From JBHIBD01 sp046758865 (GTDB taxonomy: Bacteria; Planctomycetota; Brocadiia; Brocadiales; Bathyanammoxibiaceae): a stretch of DNA of 13,765 nt. The first letter of the stretch is position 1. Every line of letters begins with the position of its first letter. The position numbers and the translations under genes were made by a program. The DNA lies in contig JBHIBD010000059.1 in assembly GCA_046758865.1 (NCBI GenBank), positions 1 through 13,765 of the forward strand. Direction: 5' to 3'. Below, piece after piece: positions 6,094 to 13,765 of this stretch. The notes beneath the pieces are model-generated. The model had not been told where the DNA came from. It saw only the letters and a program-made list of their open reading frames with translations, and did no database searches.

Positions 6094-7179
6094 CTACTTG
6101 CTGTGGGGTGTGGGAGGTGCCTCTTCTATGCTGAACTCTCCCCGCTTGTGCTCGTACTTCGGGTTATTAAGCTCGGCTATCCGTGTGATATACTCCTGGG
6201 TAGTCATGGTGGTCTGCCAGTGTCCATTGTACTTGGCATACGTTGTCATACCAACAAAGAAACCAACTATCACAAAGGCATATACCCAGTAGCGCACATC
6301 CCACCTCCTGCCTGCCACCTTCATCTCGAGTGCGCCCGGTACCGGGCAGACCTTGATGCAGTCGTAGCAGTGCCAGCACTCCGGAGACGTCACCACATCG
6401 GTATCCATCACGTCAAGGAGCACCGGGCAGGCCCTGGTGCAGGCACCACAGTGGATACACTTTTCATTTTTCACCACCCTGAGACTGAGCGGATTATTGT
6501 ACCACAATAGGCTCAGGAAGGCGCCATAGGGACAGAGATAGCGGCACCAAAAATTCTTGGTTATAAACGACAGTCCCACCAACACCCCCAGGACTATCAT
6601 GGTGAGGGTATCCATCTCCACAAAAAACTTCATCATCTTTACGTCCGCCACCCGTATATAGGGCACCTGTTTATAGAACGTGTCCAGAAAGCCGGAGTCC
6701 ATCTTTATCAGTATCTGATAGATGAAGAAGAATAGCATCAGATACTTAAGACTCCTCAGGCACCAGTCCAGGACGGTGGGTAGCCTAAAGTTTTTGCCGA
6801 GGACCTTGTCACCAGCCCTCCACAGCCACTCGGATACTGTACCGACCGGGCACATCCAACTGCAAAAGCCCCTGCCGAAAAGTAGGGCCGAAAGGAGAAT
6901 GGTGGAAAGGATGACGAAGCCAGCAGGATGAATGGGGTCTACATTACCCGTCACCAGGAAATATTTTATACCTATAAGCGCCCCTATGGGCAGAAAGGCC
7001 TCAACCCCAGGCGGCCTCTCCACAAATCCGGTGGTCCCACCTGACTCACAGTATGCGACAAATAAGTAAAACTTATAGCCAATAAAAAGAACCAGGAGCA
7101 AGAAGGCCATCTGCACAATCCACCTTGCCCTCTGTGAATTTACCTCCCAGTTCCATATATTTAAGAGCTTTCTTACCAA
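6094..7179 (-). CDS. Polytopic membrane 2x[4Fe-4S] protein, NapH/CcoG/NosR-like
   Basis: 361 residues with about six hydrophobic segments (roughly 21-43, 66-78, 87-103, 145-159, 190-208, 297-313). GFCSWMCPVGTVSEW (105-119) and WCRYLCPYGA (211-220) are the paired CxxxCP motifs of the NapH/CcoG/NosR membrane domain. Two cytoplasmic-type [4Fe-4S] sites follow: Cys241/244/247/251 and Cys268/271/274/278. The family passes electrons from quinol, or to membrane partners, in nitrate, nitrous-oxide and related respiration, or acts in metal-redox maturation. No partner oxidoreductase is next to it, so the exact role is open. The start is TTG at 7179, chosen because GGAGG lies 9 bases upstream and the preceding in-frame codons offer no alternative. 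A good promoter (7220-7249) sits just upstream. Confidence 0.85.
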   Translation of the reverse strand: MVRKLLNIWNWEVNSQRARWIVQMAFLLLVLFIGYKFYLFVAYCESGGTTGFVERPPGVEAFLPIGALIGIKYFLVTGNVDPIHPAGFVILSTILLSALLFGRGFCSWMCPVGTVSEWLWRAGDKVLGKNFRLPTVLDWCLRSLKYLMLFFFIYQILIKMDSGFLDTFYKQVPYIRVADVKMMKFFVEMDTLTMIVLGVLVGLSFITKNFWCRYLCPYGAFLSLLWYNNPLSLRVVKNEKCIHCGACTRACPVLLDVMDTDVVTSPECWHCYDCIKVCPVPGALEMKVAGRRWDVRYWVYAFVIVGFFVGMTTYAKYNGHWQTTMTTQEYITRIAELNNPKYEHKRGEFSIEEAPPTPHSK

Positions 7180-7219
7180 ACGCCACTCCCTCCGGGGAAA
7201 AATTTTGGGGTACAGTACC

Positions 7220-7249
7220 AGTATAAGGCAAACTTGCGACGTGCGTCAA
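7220..7249 (-). promoter_or_regulatory. Sigma70-like promoter for the Fe-S protein gene
   Basis: On the minus strand TTGACG (7249-7244) is followed after 18 bases by TATACT (7225-7220); each differs from consensus at one base. The predicted leader to the TTG start at 7179 is about 35 bases. It is arranged back-to-back with the ispG promoter. Confidence 0.65.
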
Positions 7250-7374
7250 GTCTCCTCAACAAACACAATGTAAGAGGGAACTCCCCCTCACCTCTTTTCT
7301 TTGAAAAGATAAAAAGAAACGTCAAAAATTGTTACCCCTGTCTGTATACTCCACACCGGTAAGGTATTTTTGAT

Positions 7375-7403
7375 TTGACCAGGACTGTAGTACGGGCTAT
7401 AAT
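7375..7403 (+). promoter_or_regulatory. Sigma70-like promoter for ispG-dxr-rseP
   Basis: TTGACC (7375-7380), a 17-base spacer and a perfect TATAAT (7398-7403) form one of the clearest promoter matches in the window. Transcription would begin near 7410, leaving about 35 bases to the ATG at 7446. No clear operator was seen. Confidence 0.75.
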
Positions 7404-7445
7404 AATTTTTCGTTTTTTGCCCTTCATAACTATTTGCGAACAAAA

Positions 7446-8525
7446 ATGATAGAACGAAGAAGGTCCAGACCCGTTCAGGTGGGCAGTGTGCAGATTGGGG
7501 GCGATGCCCCTGTGTCTCTGCAGTCCATGACCAAGACCCACACCACTGACGTAAAGGCCACCGTGGAGCAGATAAAAGAAGTAGAGGACCTGGGTTGTGA
7601 GATAATCCGGGTGGCCATACCCACCAGGGAGGCCGCAAAATGTCTGGGGAAGATTAAGAAACAAATCCGCATCCCCCTTGTGGCCGACATCCATTTCAGC
7701 CACCAGATGGCCCTCGACGCTATCGCCCAGGGTGTTGACAAGATACGCATAAACCCCGGCAACATGAAGGACAAGAACAAGGTAAAGGAGGTGGTACGCG
7801 CCGCAAAGAATAAGGGGATTGCCATCAGGATAGGGGTCAACTCGGGCTCCATAAGGGCCCGTGGCGAGGAGGATGTCCCCATGGCCGAGCTCATGGTGAG
7901 GGCAACACTCAGATACTGCGAGCACTTTGAATCTCTCGGCTTCAGGGACATCATCCTGTCGCTGAAGGCCTCGGACGTGGTCACCACCATGGAGGCCTAC
8001 AGGCGCATCGCTACGGAGTGCGACTATCCACTCCACCTTGGAATCACTGCGGCAGGGCCTGCGTCCTCTTCTATTATGAAGTCTGCCGTGGGCATTGGGG
8101 GCCTGCTCTCTGAAGGTATCGGTGACACCCTCCGCGTCAGCATCACCGGCCATCCAACAGAGGAAATAAAGGCAGGCAAGGGCATCCTTGAGGCCCTCGG
8201 TCTCAGGAAGACCGAGGGCTGGGAACTCATCTCATGCCCCACATGCGGCCGTTGCGAGATTGACCTGGAAACAATCGTAGAGGAAGTAAAGGCAAAGCTC
8301 CCCCCTGAGAAGCGGGGTCTCCAGATAGCCATTATGGGCTGTGCGGTCAACGGTCCAGGGGAGGCACAGGAGAGCGACATCGGTATCGCAGGCGGTCATG
8401 GTTTCGGACTCCTCTTCAAGAGGGGCGAAATGGTACGCAAGATACCTGAATCAGAAATGGTCACACAGCTACTAAAAGAAATTGACGAAATGTCTGCTCC
8501 AACAAACGGCGGCACTAGCAGATGA
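7446..8525 (+). CDS. ispG: 4-hydroxy-3-methylbut-2-enyl diphosphate synthase
   Basis: A 359-residue short-form bacterial IspG (GcpE), a cytoplasmic [4Fe-4S] enzyme that reductively opens MEcPP to HMBPP in the MEP isoprenoid pathway. The N-terminal TIM barrel shows SMTKTHTTDV, RVAIPTREAA, ADIHFSHQMAL and KIRINPGN. The C-terminal cluster domain has SCPTCGRCE and GCAVNGPGEA: two cysteines in CxxC, a third about 30 residues on, and a Glu seven residues after it, as in the four known cluster ligands. I chose the ATG at 7446 because it gives the usual MIERRxSRPVxVG start; an in-frame TTG at 7434 adds four residues. No strong ribosome binding site is visible for either. It leads an isoprenoid/envelope operon with dxr and rseP. 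Confidence 0.95.
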   Translation: MIERRRSRPVQVGSVQIGGDAPVSLQSMTKTHTTDVKATVEQIKEVEDLGCEIIRVAIPTREAAKCLGKIKKQIRIPLVADIHFSHQMALDAIAQGVDKIRINPGNMKDKNKVKEVVRAAKNKGIAIRIGVNSGSIRARGEEDVPMAELMVRATLRYCEHFESLGFRDIILSLKASDVVTTMEAYRRIATECDYPLHLGITAAGPASSSIMKSAVGIGGLLSEGIGDTLRVSITGHPTEEIKAGKGILEALGLRKTEGWELISCPTCGRCEIDLETIVEEVKAKLPPEKRGLQIAIMGCAVNGPGEAQESDIGIAGGHGFGLLFKRGEMVRKIPESEMVTQLLKEIDEMSAPTNGGTSR

Positions 8526-8530
8526 TGTAA

Positions 8531-8557
8531 CGTGCGAGATAAACTCGCATGCTACAA
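8531..8557 (-). repeat. Single REP-like hairpin between ispG and dxr
   Basis: On the minus strand the tag TTGTAGC leads into a stem of CATGCGAG and CTCGCACG (one mismatch) around a 5-base loop, ending 6 bases after the ispG stop. The tag and stem plan match the two units at 6006-6073, which supports one repeat family. The in-frame ATG at 8549 upstream of dxr lies inside this element and is probably not used. Confidence 0.6.
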
Positions 8558-8561
8558 AGAC

Positions 8562-8573
8562 GGGTTGCAACCC
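8562..8573. repeat. 12-bp perfect palindrome before dxr
   Basis: GGGTTGCAACCC reads the same on both strands and ends 5 bases before the chosen dxr ATG, where the ribosome binding site would be expected. It could be a protein-binding site, a translation-masking structure or part of the adjacent repeat; the sequence does not decide. Confidence 0.5.
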
Positions 8574-8578
8574 ATTCA

Positions 8579-9727
8579 ATGAAAAATATAGCAATTCTTG
8601 GTTCCACGGGCTCCATAGGCAAAAGCGCCCTTAGTGTAATCCGCAGCCTGGGAAAGGGTTACTCCGCTGTGGCCCTGTCGTCCAACAGGAGCTGGGAGGT
8701 GCTTGCAGGGCAGGTGGAGGAGTTCCACCCCAAGACGGTAGCCATCGTGGACAGAGAGAGCTGCAGACGCCTCAAGGAGAGGCTTCTGGATAACTCGGTA
8801 GAGATACTAACCGGGGAGGAATCCATCGAGAAGATAGTTTCAGACGATGATGTTAATTTAGTGCTCTCTGCCATTGTAGGAGCAGCGGCCCTGCCTGCGA
8901 CGCTCACGGCCATCGAGCACAAAAAAAGTCTCGCACTCGCCAACAAGGAGGCCCTGGTAATGGCTGGAAACATAGTTACCAGCCGGGCCAGGAAGATGGG
9001 TGTATCGCTAATCCCCGTAGACAGTGAGCACTCGGCCATATTCCAGGCCCTTGCCGCAGGCAGGCGCAGCGAGCTCCGAAGGGTTATACTTACTGCCTCA
9101 GGCGGCGCCTTCCGCGACTACCCGGTAGATAAACTGGATGAGGTCACCCCTGAGCAGGCGCTTGACCACCCGACATGGCAGATGGGCAAGAAAATCACTA
9201 CTGACTCCGCCACATTGATGAACAAGGCACTCGAAATTATAGAGGCCAAGTGGCTGTTCGGACTCAAGGCTGAAGAAATAGACGTGGTAATACACCACCA
9301 ATCCATAATCCACTCCATGGTGGAGTTCCAGGATGGCTCCGTAATCGCTCAGATGGGGCTGCCCGACATGAAGCTGCCCATACAGTACGCACTGACCTAC
9401 CCCGACAGACGGCCTGCCCTCGCAGAACCCCTAGACCTGGCAAAGCTGGGTAAGTTGACCTTTGATAAGCCCGATATGAACAGGTTCCCAGCACTAAGGC
9501 TGGGTTTCTGGGCGGCTAGGGACGGTGGAACACTTCCCACCGTAATGAACGCAGCGAATGAGGTGGCGGTACAGGCGTTTCTGGACCGAAGGCTAAAATT
9601 CAACGGTATAATAAAAACAATAGAAGGGGTTATGCACCAACACACAAACATAAACAACCCATCCCTAGAAGACATCATGACTGCCGACCGCTGGGCACGG
9701 GAAGAGGTCAAGAATGCCATCCGCTGA
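8579..9727 (+). CDS. dxr: 1-deoxy-D-xylulose 5-phosphate reductoisomerase
   Basis: 382 residues from the ATG at 8579. Dxr rearranges and reduces DXP to MEP with NADPH, the committed step of the MEP pathway, in the cytoplasm. GSTGSIG (8-14) is the NADPH-binding loop and ALANKEALVMAG (119-130) the conserved linker. VDSEHSAIF (147-155) gives metal ligands Asp148 and Glu150, and MNKALEIIEA (214-223) supplies Glu219. TASGGAFRD (172-180), HPTWQMGKKIT (197-207) and MGLPDMKLPIQYAL (259-272) are also typical. I chose 8579 over the in-frame ATG at 8549 because the family begins MKxIxILGSTGSIG and the earlier ATG lies in a REP-like hairpin. No clear ribosome binding site is seen; translation may be affected by the palindrome at 8562. 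It overlaps rseP by 14 bases. Confidence 0.95.
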   Translation: MKNIAILGSTGSIGKSALSVIRSLGKGYSAVALSSNRSWEVLAGQVEEFHPKTVAIVDRESCRRLKERLLDNSVEILTGEESIEKIVSDDDVNLVLSAIVGAAALPATLTAIEHKKSLALANKEALVMAGNIVTSRARKMGVSLIPVDSEHSAIFQALAAGRRSELRRVILTASGGAFRDYPVDKLDEVTPEQALDHPTWQMGKKITTDSATLMNKALEIIEAKWLFGLKAEEIDVVIHHQSIIHSMVEFQDGSVIAQMGLPDMKLPIQYALTYPDRRPALAEPLDLAKLGKLTFDKPDMNRFPALRLGFWAARDGGTLPTVMNAANEVAVQAFLDRRLKFNGIIKTIEGVMHQHTNINNPSLEDIMTADRWAREEVKNAIR

Positions 9728-11528
9728 GGTTTCCAGCAATATACTCCTCGTAATAGTTGGGATAGGCTCCCTAATCTTTATCCATGAGCTGGGCCACTTC
9801 CTCGCAGCCAAAAAGATCGGCGTTAGGGTCCTCATCTTTTCCCTAGGGTTTGGGATGCCGCTTATAAGGCGAACGTGGGGAGAAACAGAGTACCGAATTT
9901 CCTTAATACCCCTGGGCGGCTACGTGAAGCTGGCGGGAGAACATTTGGAGGAAGGTGCCCCCAGGGAAAGCTGGGATTTTATGTCAAAGACCCCCGCCCA
10001 AAGGGGCCTGGTGCTCATTGCGGGCGTGGTCATGAACACCCTACTCGCCTTTCTGGTCTTCATCATTGCATTTCGCATAGGTGTGCCATTTGTAACTGCA
10101 GAGATAGGGGAGGTCGCACCAGGGTGGCCGGCCTGGGAAGCTGGACTCCAGCCCGGAGACAACATTGTAGAGATTACCGGCACCACCGACCCAGACTTTG
10201 AAGACATCTTTACCGCCGTCGCCCTCGGCAGCAACGAGGGTGGCGTTCCCATCAAGGTGGACAGAAATGGCGAGATACTCGAATTTAACGTCCTCCCCAG
10301 GTATGACGAGGTACATGGCCTGCAGAGGATAGGCATCGCCCCCGCCATGAGCCAGAAGATAGGCAGGCTCCTCCGCTACGCTGATGACGCCCCGGCCCTA
10401 GACGCAGGCCTCAAGGTGGGCGACAAGATAATTGCAATAAACGGGGAGGTCATAAAAAGGGCCGAAGAAATCATCGAAATAGAGGCCCAAAGCCCCGGCA
10501 AGGAACTCACACTAACCATCCTCAGAGACGGCGAGGAGAAGGAGTTCAAGGTCACTCCGCTAGCAACCATGCGCTGGATGATGGGTGTATCGTGCACAAC
10601 AACAAAGATACGGGCCGTGAGAGCCGGCGGAATGGCAGCACAGATGGGGCTCAGAAAGGGGGATGAAATACTCACCGTAAACGACAAAGAGGTTGCAGGC
10701 TGGTTCGCTGTTACTGAACTAATCGAGGGAACCGAAGAAAGCCCTATCCGCCTTGGCGTGAAAAGGGCAGAAAAAATTGAAGAACTCCATCTGCACCTCG
10801 AATCACATGAGGACAAAGACCGCTTCTTCACAGGAATCTCCCCCGTCCTGGGGCTACGAGTTGACAGGGTAATGGAAGACTTCCCCGCAGCAGAGATAGG
10901 GATGAAACCCGGGGATGAAATCATTTACTTAGATGGCCAGACGCCACGGTCCTGGGAAGACCTCTTGCGTATTATCACCACCAGCGAAGGCAGGGAGATG
11001 ACCATTAAGTGGCTGAGAGACGGAAAGACACTCACCGGAAAATTTCAACCCATCAAGGATGAAAAAAGCGCCATCGGCCGCATGGGGTTACAGCTCAAGG
11101 AAAAAAGCCTTGTAAAACAGTACAACCTCATCGGGGCCTGTCAGGTGGGTACCTACAAGGCCCTCGTAATGATCAAAAGGATATACCTGACCATCAAAGG
11201 CCTATTTACCAAAAAAGTGTCAACCGAGACCGTCGGTGGTATCATCTTGATTGCCCAGGCCTCCTACGAGTCAGCAAAGTTAGGGATGGGAAAACTATTG
11301 TACTTTATGGGCATTATCAGCCTACAGCTCGCCATGCTAAACATACTGCCGATACCCGTGCTGGACGGCGGCCACCTGTTATTCCTGGGGGTAGAGAAGG
11401 TGAAGGGGTCACCTGTAAGTGAGCGCACCATGGCCATCGCCCAATACATCGGCCTGGCCCTTATACTCTGCCTGCTTGTATTTGCCACCCGCAACGATAT
11501 CCTGCGCTTCTTTATGACGCCCCAGTAG
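9714..11528 (+). CDS. rseP: RseP-family site-2 zinc metalloprotease with four PDZ modules
   Basis: 604 residues, well above the roughly 350-450 of common RseP proteins. This intramembrane protease cuts membrane-bound substrates such as anti-sigma factors in the inner membrane. HELGH (24-28) supplies the zinc-binding His and catalytic Glu; PLGGYVKLAGE (66-76) and the MNTLLAF helix (107-113) follow. The C-terminal NILPIPVLDGGHLLF (543-557) gives the third zinc ligand Asp551, and the last helix spans about 574-592. Between them lie four PDZ-like units at about 128-195, 207-283, 295-365 and 375-447. Each has a recognisable AGLxxGDxIxxING-type core (AGLQPGDNI, AGLKVGDKI, MGLRKGDEI, IGMKPGDEI). E. 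coli has two. GAGGT 5 bases before the ATG at 9714 supports the start, inside the dxr tail, so the two are coupled. Its end overlaps the convergent DUF374 gene by 17 bases. Confidence 0.95.
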   Translation: MPSAEVSSNILLVIVGIGSLIFIHELGHFLAAKKIGVRVLIFSLGFGMPLIRRTWGETEYRISLIPLGGYVKLAGEHLEEGAPRESWDFMSKTPAQRGLVLIAGVVMNTLLAFLVFIIAFRIGVPFVTAEIGEVAPGWPAWEAGLQPGDNIVEITGTTDPDFEDIFTAVALGSNEGGVPIKVDRNGEILEFNVLPRYDEVHGLQRIGIAPAMSQKIGRLLRYADDAPALDAGLKVGDKIIAINGEVIKRAEEIIEIEAQSPGKELTLTILRDGEEKEFKVTPLATMRWMMGVSCTTTKIRAVRAGGMAAQMGLRKGDEILTVNDKEVAGWFAVTELIEGTEESPIRLGVKRAEKIEELHLHLESHEDKDRFFTGISPVLGLRVDRVMEDFPAAEIGMKPGDEIIYLDGQTPRSWEDLLRIITTSEGREMTIKWLRDGKTLTGKFQPIKDEKSAIGRMGLQLKEKSLVKQYNLIGACQVGTYKALVMIKRIYLTIKGLFTKKVSTETVGGIILIAQASYESAKLGMGKLLYFMGIISLQLAMLNILPIPVLDGGHLLFLGVEKVKGSPVSERTMAIAQYIGLALILCLLVFATRNDILRFFMTPQ

Positions 11529-12192
11529 CCCTTCCGACCGCGGCGGCCTCAGCCTCAGCAGATAAACCCTTAAGAGATTTCTCCAACACCTGCCTATAAG
11601 TCTCCAGCTCCTCCTCCCCCAATTCCGGGGGGACCGTAATCGGCTCACCAAAGGCCAGCACCACCCTGGAGAAGGGCTTTGGTATGCGGAACCCATCCCA
11701 ACTGGGCAACCGCCAGCAGTTTGAAAAACCCAGGCCTATGGGGAGGATGGGCAGCCCCGTCTTCTTCGCCAGAAAGATTATGCCCGACTGGGCCTCTTCC
11801 CTCGGCCCCCTTGGTCCATCCGGCGTTACTGCCAAAAAGTGGCCCTGCTCGGCCTCCCTCACCATGTTTATCATCGCCCTGGTCCCCCCGCGGGTGCTGG
11901 AACCGCGGACCACCCCAAAGCCCATATTGCCTATCACCCGTGCGATATACTCACCATCGGTGTGCTGACTTATCAGCACGCGGATTCCCTGACCCCTTCC
12001 CATATACGCCAGGACAAGCATGGTAGCGTGCCAGAAGGCAATTATTGCCCTACTGGAACCCTCACTAAAAAGCCTGCGGCTGGAACCACTGGGTCTTTCC
12101 TCTATCCTGAGGCTCCAGCACAGCAGTTGTACAACAATTGGCCCCAGGACGCCCACCACCGACATCTTTATACCACTCAGGTAATCCCTCAT
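11512..12192 (-). CDS. DUF374 lysophospholipid acyltransferase-like protein
   Basis: 226 residues of the DUF374 family, distant relatives of LpxL/PlsC-type acyltransferases, thought to acylate lipid A or phospholipid precursors at the inner membrane. An N-terminal hydrophobic segment (about 8-27) is followed by AFWHATML (52-59), whose His sits in the expected acyltransferase position. ISQHTDGEYIARVI (74-87), RGSSTRGG (96-103) and VTPDGPRGP (122-130) are the family's signature blocks. GLPILPIG (146-153) precedes the C-terminal part. I chose the ATG at 12192 because it overlaps the upstream DUF2851 stop as ATGA, a standard coupling arrangement, behind a G-rich purine stretch. A start ten codons earlier would give a 34-base overlap. 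Substrate is not shown; an outer-membrane lipid role fits gmhA and rseP nearby. Confidence 0.88.
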   Translation of the reverse strand: MRDYLSGIKMSVVGVLGPIVVQLLCWSLRIEERPSGSSRRLFSEGSSRAIIAFWHATMLVLAYMGRGQGIRVLISQHTDGEYIARVIGNMGFGVVRGSSTRGGTRAMINMVREAEQGHFLAVTPDGPRGPREEAQSGIIFLAKKTGLPILPIGLGFSNCWRLPSWDGFRIPKPFSRVVLAFGEPITVPPELGEEELETYRQVLEKSLKGLSAEAEAAAVGRATGAS

Positions 12193-13765
12193 CCCACACC
12201 CACCGCCGTCAAAAGGCCACACCGGTCACAGCTTATATCCTTCCGCTGGCAAAAGTCATGGAAAACCTGATGAAGTCCCTGCTGCCTGCGGGCATTACTT
12301 ACCATGCCAGACCACCCCTCCGGGAGCACCCTCCTTGTCATAAACCTGATAACACTGTCCGCAGAATTTTTCCGGTGGCGCTTATATGCCTCGTGCAACA
12401 CCGCCTCAAGGCCTGAATCATGATTCCCCCTGGCATATACAAGAAAGAGCGGAAGGACGACGTTCATAAAAATAATGGCCGCTCGCTCCCTACCTATCAG
12501 TCTTGCAGGGACCTTTAGTCTCTTTCCTCCAGGTGTCAGGTAGTATGACCAGAAACCATCTTCTATGCCTGCGTCCGAAAAATAGACCTCAAGCTTCCTT
12601 GCCGCAGTTGATGCCCGACCTGCTTTCTTCCTTCTAACCTCTTCAAAGATAGTGAGAAGGTCTCTAAAAATTCCCCCATCAAGGCTCCTAACCAAGAGGT
12701 GGCTCATGGCAGCAATCCGCCTGGGCGGTTGATTTAATGGCCTAACACCTGACCAGTGCCAGTCATCGTACTGCATTAGTTCCTCGGGTTCTTTGTGGTC
12801 TTCGCCCCACTTCAACCTGATTTCCTCCCAGAGGCTGAAGAGCGTTTTGATATACCCACTAGTTTGCCGGTCATACTCGTCTCTCTGCCGGCGCTGCCAA
12901 CCAGACAAGATACCGCCTGCCCCCAGGAGCATTGACTGTATCCAAATGTGCCTCCCTGCTGGGCCTTCAGTGGTTGTGCCCACGGGGATAAACCTCCTCA
13001 GGTCTTCAAGGGGCACCAGTGTGGCAAGCTGCGAAAACTGCAACACATTGTTCTTATACCCCATGGCCCTCATGAGGGCCTCGTACAGCACCTGTTCATA
13101 GGACTTCTCCCTCAAGTACTCCTCAAACCTTTTTGCCTTGAAGAGTATGCGCTCGTCACCCGCCTGGTCAAGGATGTACCCAAGCCTTTCCTTGTCTCTA
13201 CAGTTTTCTGCAAGGGCAGACCGACAAGGACCCGCAACGTGACTTGCCGTATCAGGATAGCCCGTGAGACCGTCCAGAAGCCCGGGAACCTCCTCCGGTG
13301 GTATGGTAACGTATTTGGACAGAACCAGCTGTGGTACGTTCCTGCCCGTCAGGTCCCTAACGTAGCCCTGTGAGGTATCATTCCACATGACTGCGTGGAG
13401 ACACACATTTTTATATCCTTCCTGTTTGTCGTGGCCATGGCGCCTCCAGTCTGAGGCACTGACATGAACCTCGACATCTCCCTTTATCCGCCCCACGCCC
13501 TCCAGCAATATCTCAGCATCAAGGTGGTCCGGCCCTCCCTCTACATTCCACCTGCCGGGTGAGATTATCTCCAGCCGCGCACCATCCTCCGTGTACAGCC
13601 TCGAGCGGTCAAAGTGCCCCCCAAACCATAGACAACGAACCACCTCTTCACTTATCTTCTTGATTACACCCCTGTAACTCTGGGCCTCAGGTTCCCTGAC
13701 ACTTGTTACGCCCTGCAGAACGTACACTTTTGTTACGTTCTGCACCAGCCCGGCATAATCGTTAG
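12189..13765 (-). CDS. DUF2851 family protein (5' end probably beyond window edge)
   Basis: This matches the DUF2851 family, function unknown. The frame is open to the right edge: six codons (NDYAGL) precede the first visible start codon, a GTG at 13745, so the true start is probably outside the window. From that GTG there are 518 residues. ISPGRWNVEGGPDHLDAEILL (61-81) and GDVEVHVSASDWRRHGHD (89-106) are the conserved N-terminal blocks; they have a nuclease-like acidic/WxxHGH flavour, but I would not assign activity. The C-terminus has GLHQVFHDFCQRKDISCDRC, with Cys499, Cys506 and Cys509 forming a likely small metal-binding motif seen in the family. The stop overlaps the DUF374 start (ATGA), so the two are cotranslated. 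No signal peptide or membrane segment was seen. Confidence 0.82.
   Translation of the reverse strand, partial: NDYAGLVQNVTKVYVLQGVTSVREPEAQSYRGVIKKISEEVVRCLWFGGHFDRSRLYTEDGARLEIISPGRWNVEGGPDHLDAEILLEGVGRIKGDVEVHVSASDWRRHGHDKQEGYKNVCLHAVMWNDTSQGYVRDLTGRNVPQLVLSKYVTIPPEEVPGLLDGLTGYPDTASHVAGPCRSALAENCRDKERLGYILDQAGDERILFKAKRFEEYLREKSYEQVLYEALMRAMGYKNNVLQFSQLATLVPLEDLRRFIPVGTTTEGPAGRHIWIQSMLLGAGGILSGWQRRQRDEYDRQTSGYIKTLFSLWEEIRLKWGEDHKEPEELMQYDDWHWSGVRPLNQPPRRIAAMSHLLVRSLDGGIFRDLLTIFEEVRRKKAGRASTAARKLEVYFSDAGIEDGFWSYYLTPGGKRLKVPARLIGRERAAIIFMNVVLPLFLVYARGNHDSGLEAVLHEAYKRHRKNSADSVIRFMTRRVLPEGWSGMVSNARRQQGLHQVFHDFCQRKDISCDRCGLLTAVGVG

Noticed and set aside
7332..8153. Long 273-codon minus-strand frame opposite ispG
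   Set aside because: It lies antisense to well-conserved IspG motifs, has no recognisable domain, and its codon pattern is explained by the plus-strand gene.
9488..9505. CCCAGC/GCTGGG hairpin
   Set aside because: Lies inside the dxr coding region where both arms encode conserved protein; no reason to treat it as a terminator.
9920..10348. Minus-strand frames opposite rseP (also 10376-10924)
   Set aside because: Shadows of the rseP coding frame; low-complexity Ser/Pro-rich translation with no family resemblance.
1..13765. CRISPR array, tRNA/rRNA, insertion sequence, phage or toxin-antitoxin module
   Set aside because: No regularly spaced repeats, no cloverleaf or T-arm signature, and no transposase, integrase or toxin-like ORF found on either strand.

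Overview
The window looks like chromosomal DNA from a Gram-negative-type, probably anaerobic bacterium. Clues to an outer membrane are a heptose-phosphate isomerase (GmhA), a DUF374 acyltransferase and an RseP-type site-2 protease. Isoprenoids come from the MEP pathway (IspG, Dxr), and there is a NapH/CcoG-like membrane Fe-S protein. The 604-residue RseP with four PDZ modules and the DUF2851 gene would fit a planctomycete-like lineage, possibly near the anammox group. That placement is inference from memory of the families, not from a search.

Layout. Positions 1-1627 (-) hold a membrane glycosyltransferase of the GT-C/PMT type cut by the left edge. Upstream of it in transcription order is gmhA (1751-2359, -). 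In the short gap between them is a 17-codon remnant that looks like the start of gmhB. Positions 2360-3188 have no gene I can defend; they hold a possible decayed minus-strand ORF, a promoter-like sequence and several inverted repeats. cysC (3189-3719, +) stands alone and converges on a two-gene minus-strand unit: a PurM/HypE-like protein (4898-5962) followed 6 bases later by a class V PLP enzyme (3767-4891). A double REP-like palindrome (6006-6073) separates that unit from a polytopic 2x[4Fe-4S] protein (6094-7179, -).

From a divergent promoter region (7180-7445), ispG, dxr and rseP run on the plus strand. dxr and rseP overlap by 14 bases, and a REP-like hairpin plus a 12-bp palindrome lie between ispG and dxr. 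rseP ends inside the tail of a convergent minus-strand pair: a DUF374 acyltransferase coupled through an ATGA overlap to a DUF2851 gene that runs off the right edge.

Functionally the window is mostly housekeeping and envelope biology: activated-heptose supply and surface glycosylation, sulfate activation, isoprenoid precursors, envelope proteolysis and lipid acylation. I found no CRISPR array, tRNA, rRNA, insertion sequence or obvious defence system. The points most worth following are the apparent loss of gmhB beside gmhA, the covarying REP elements, the unassigned PurM-like/PLP pair, and the four-PDZ RseP.
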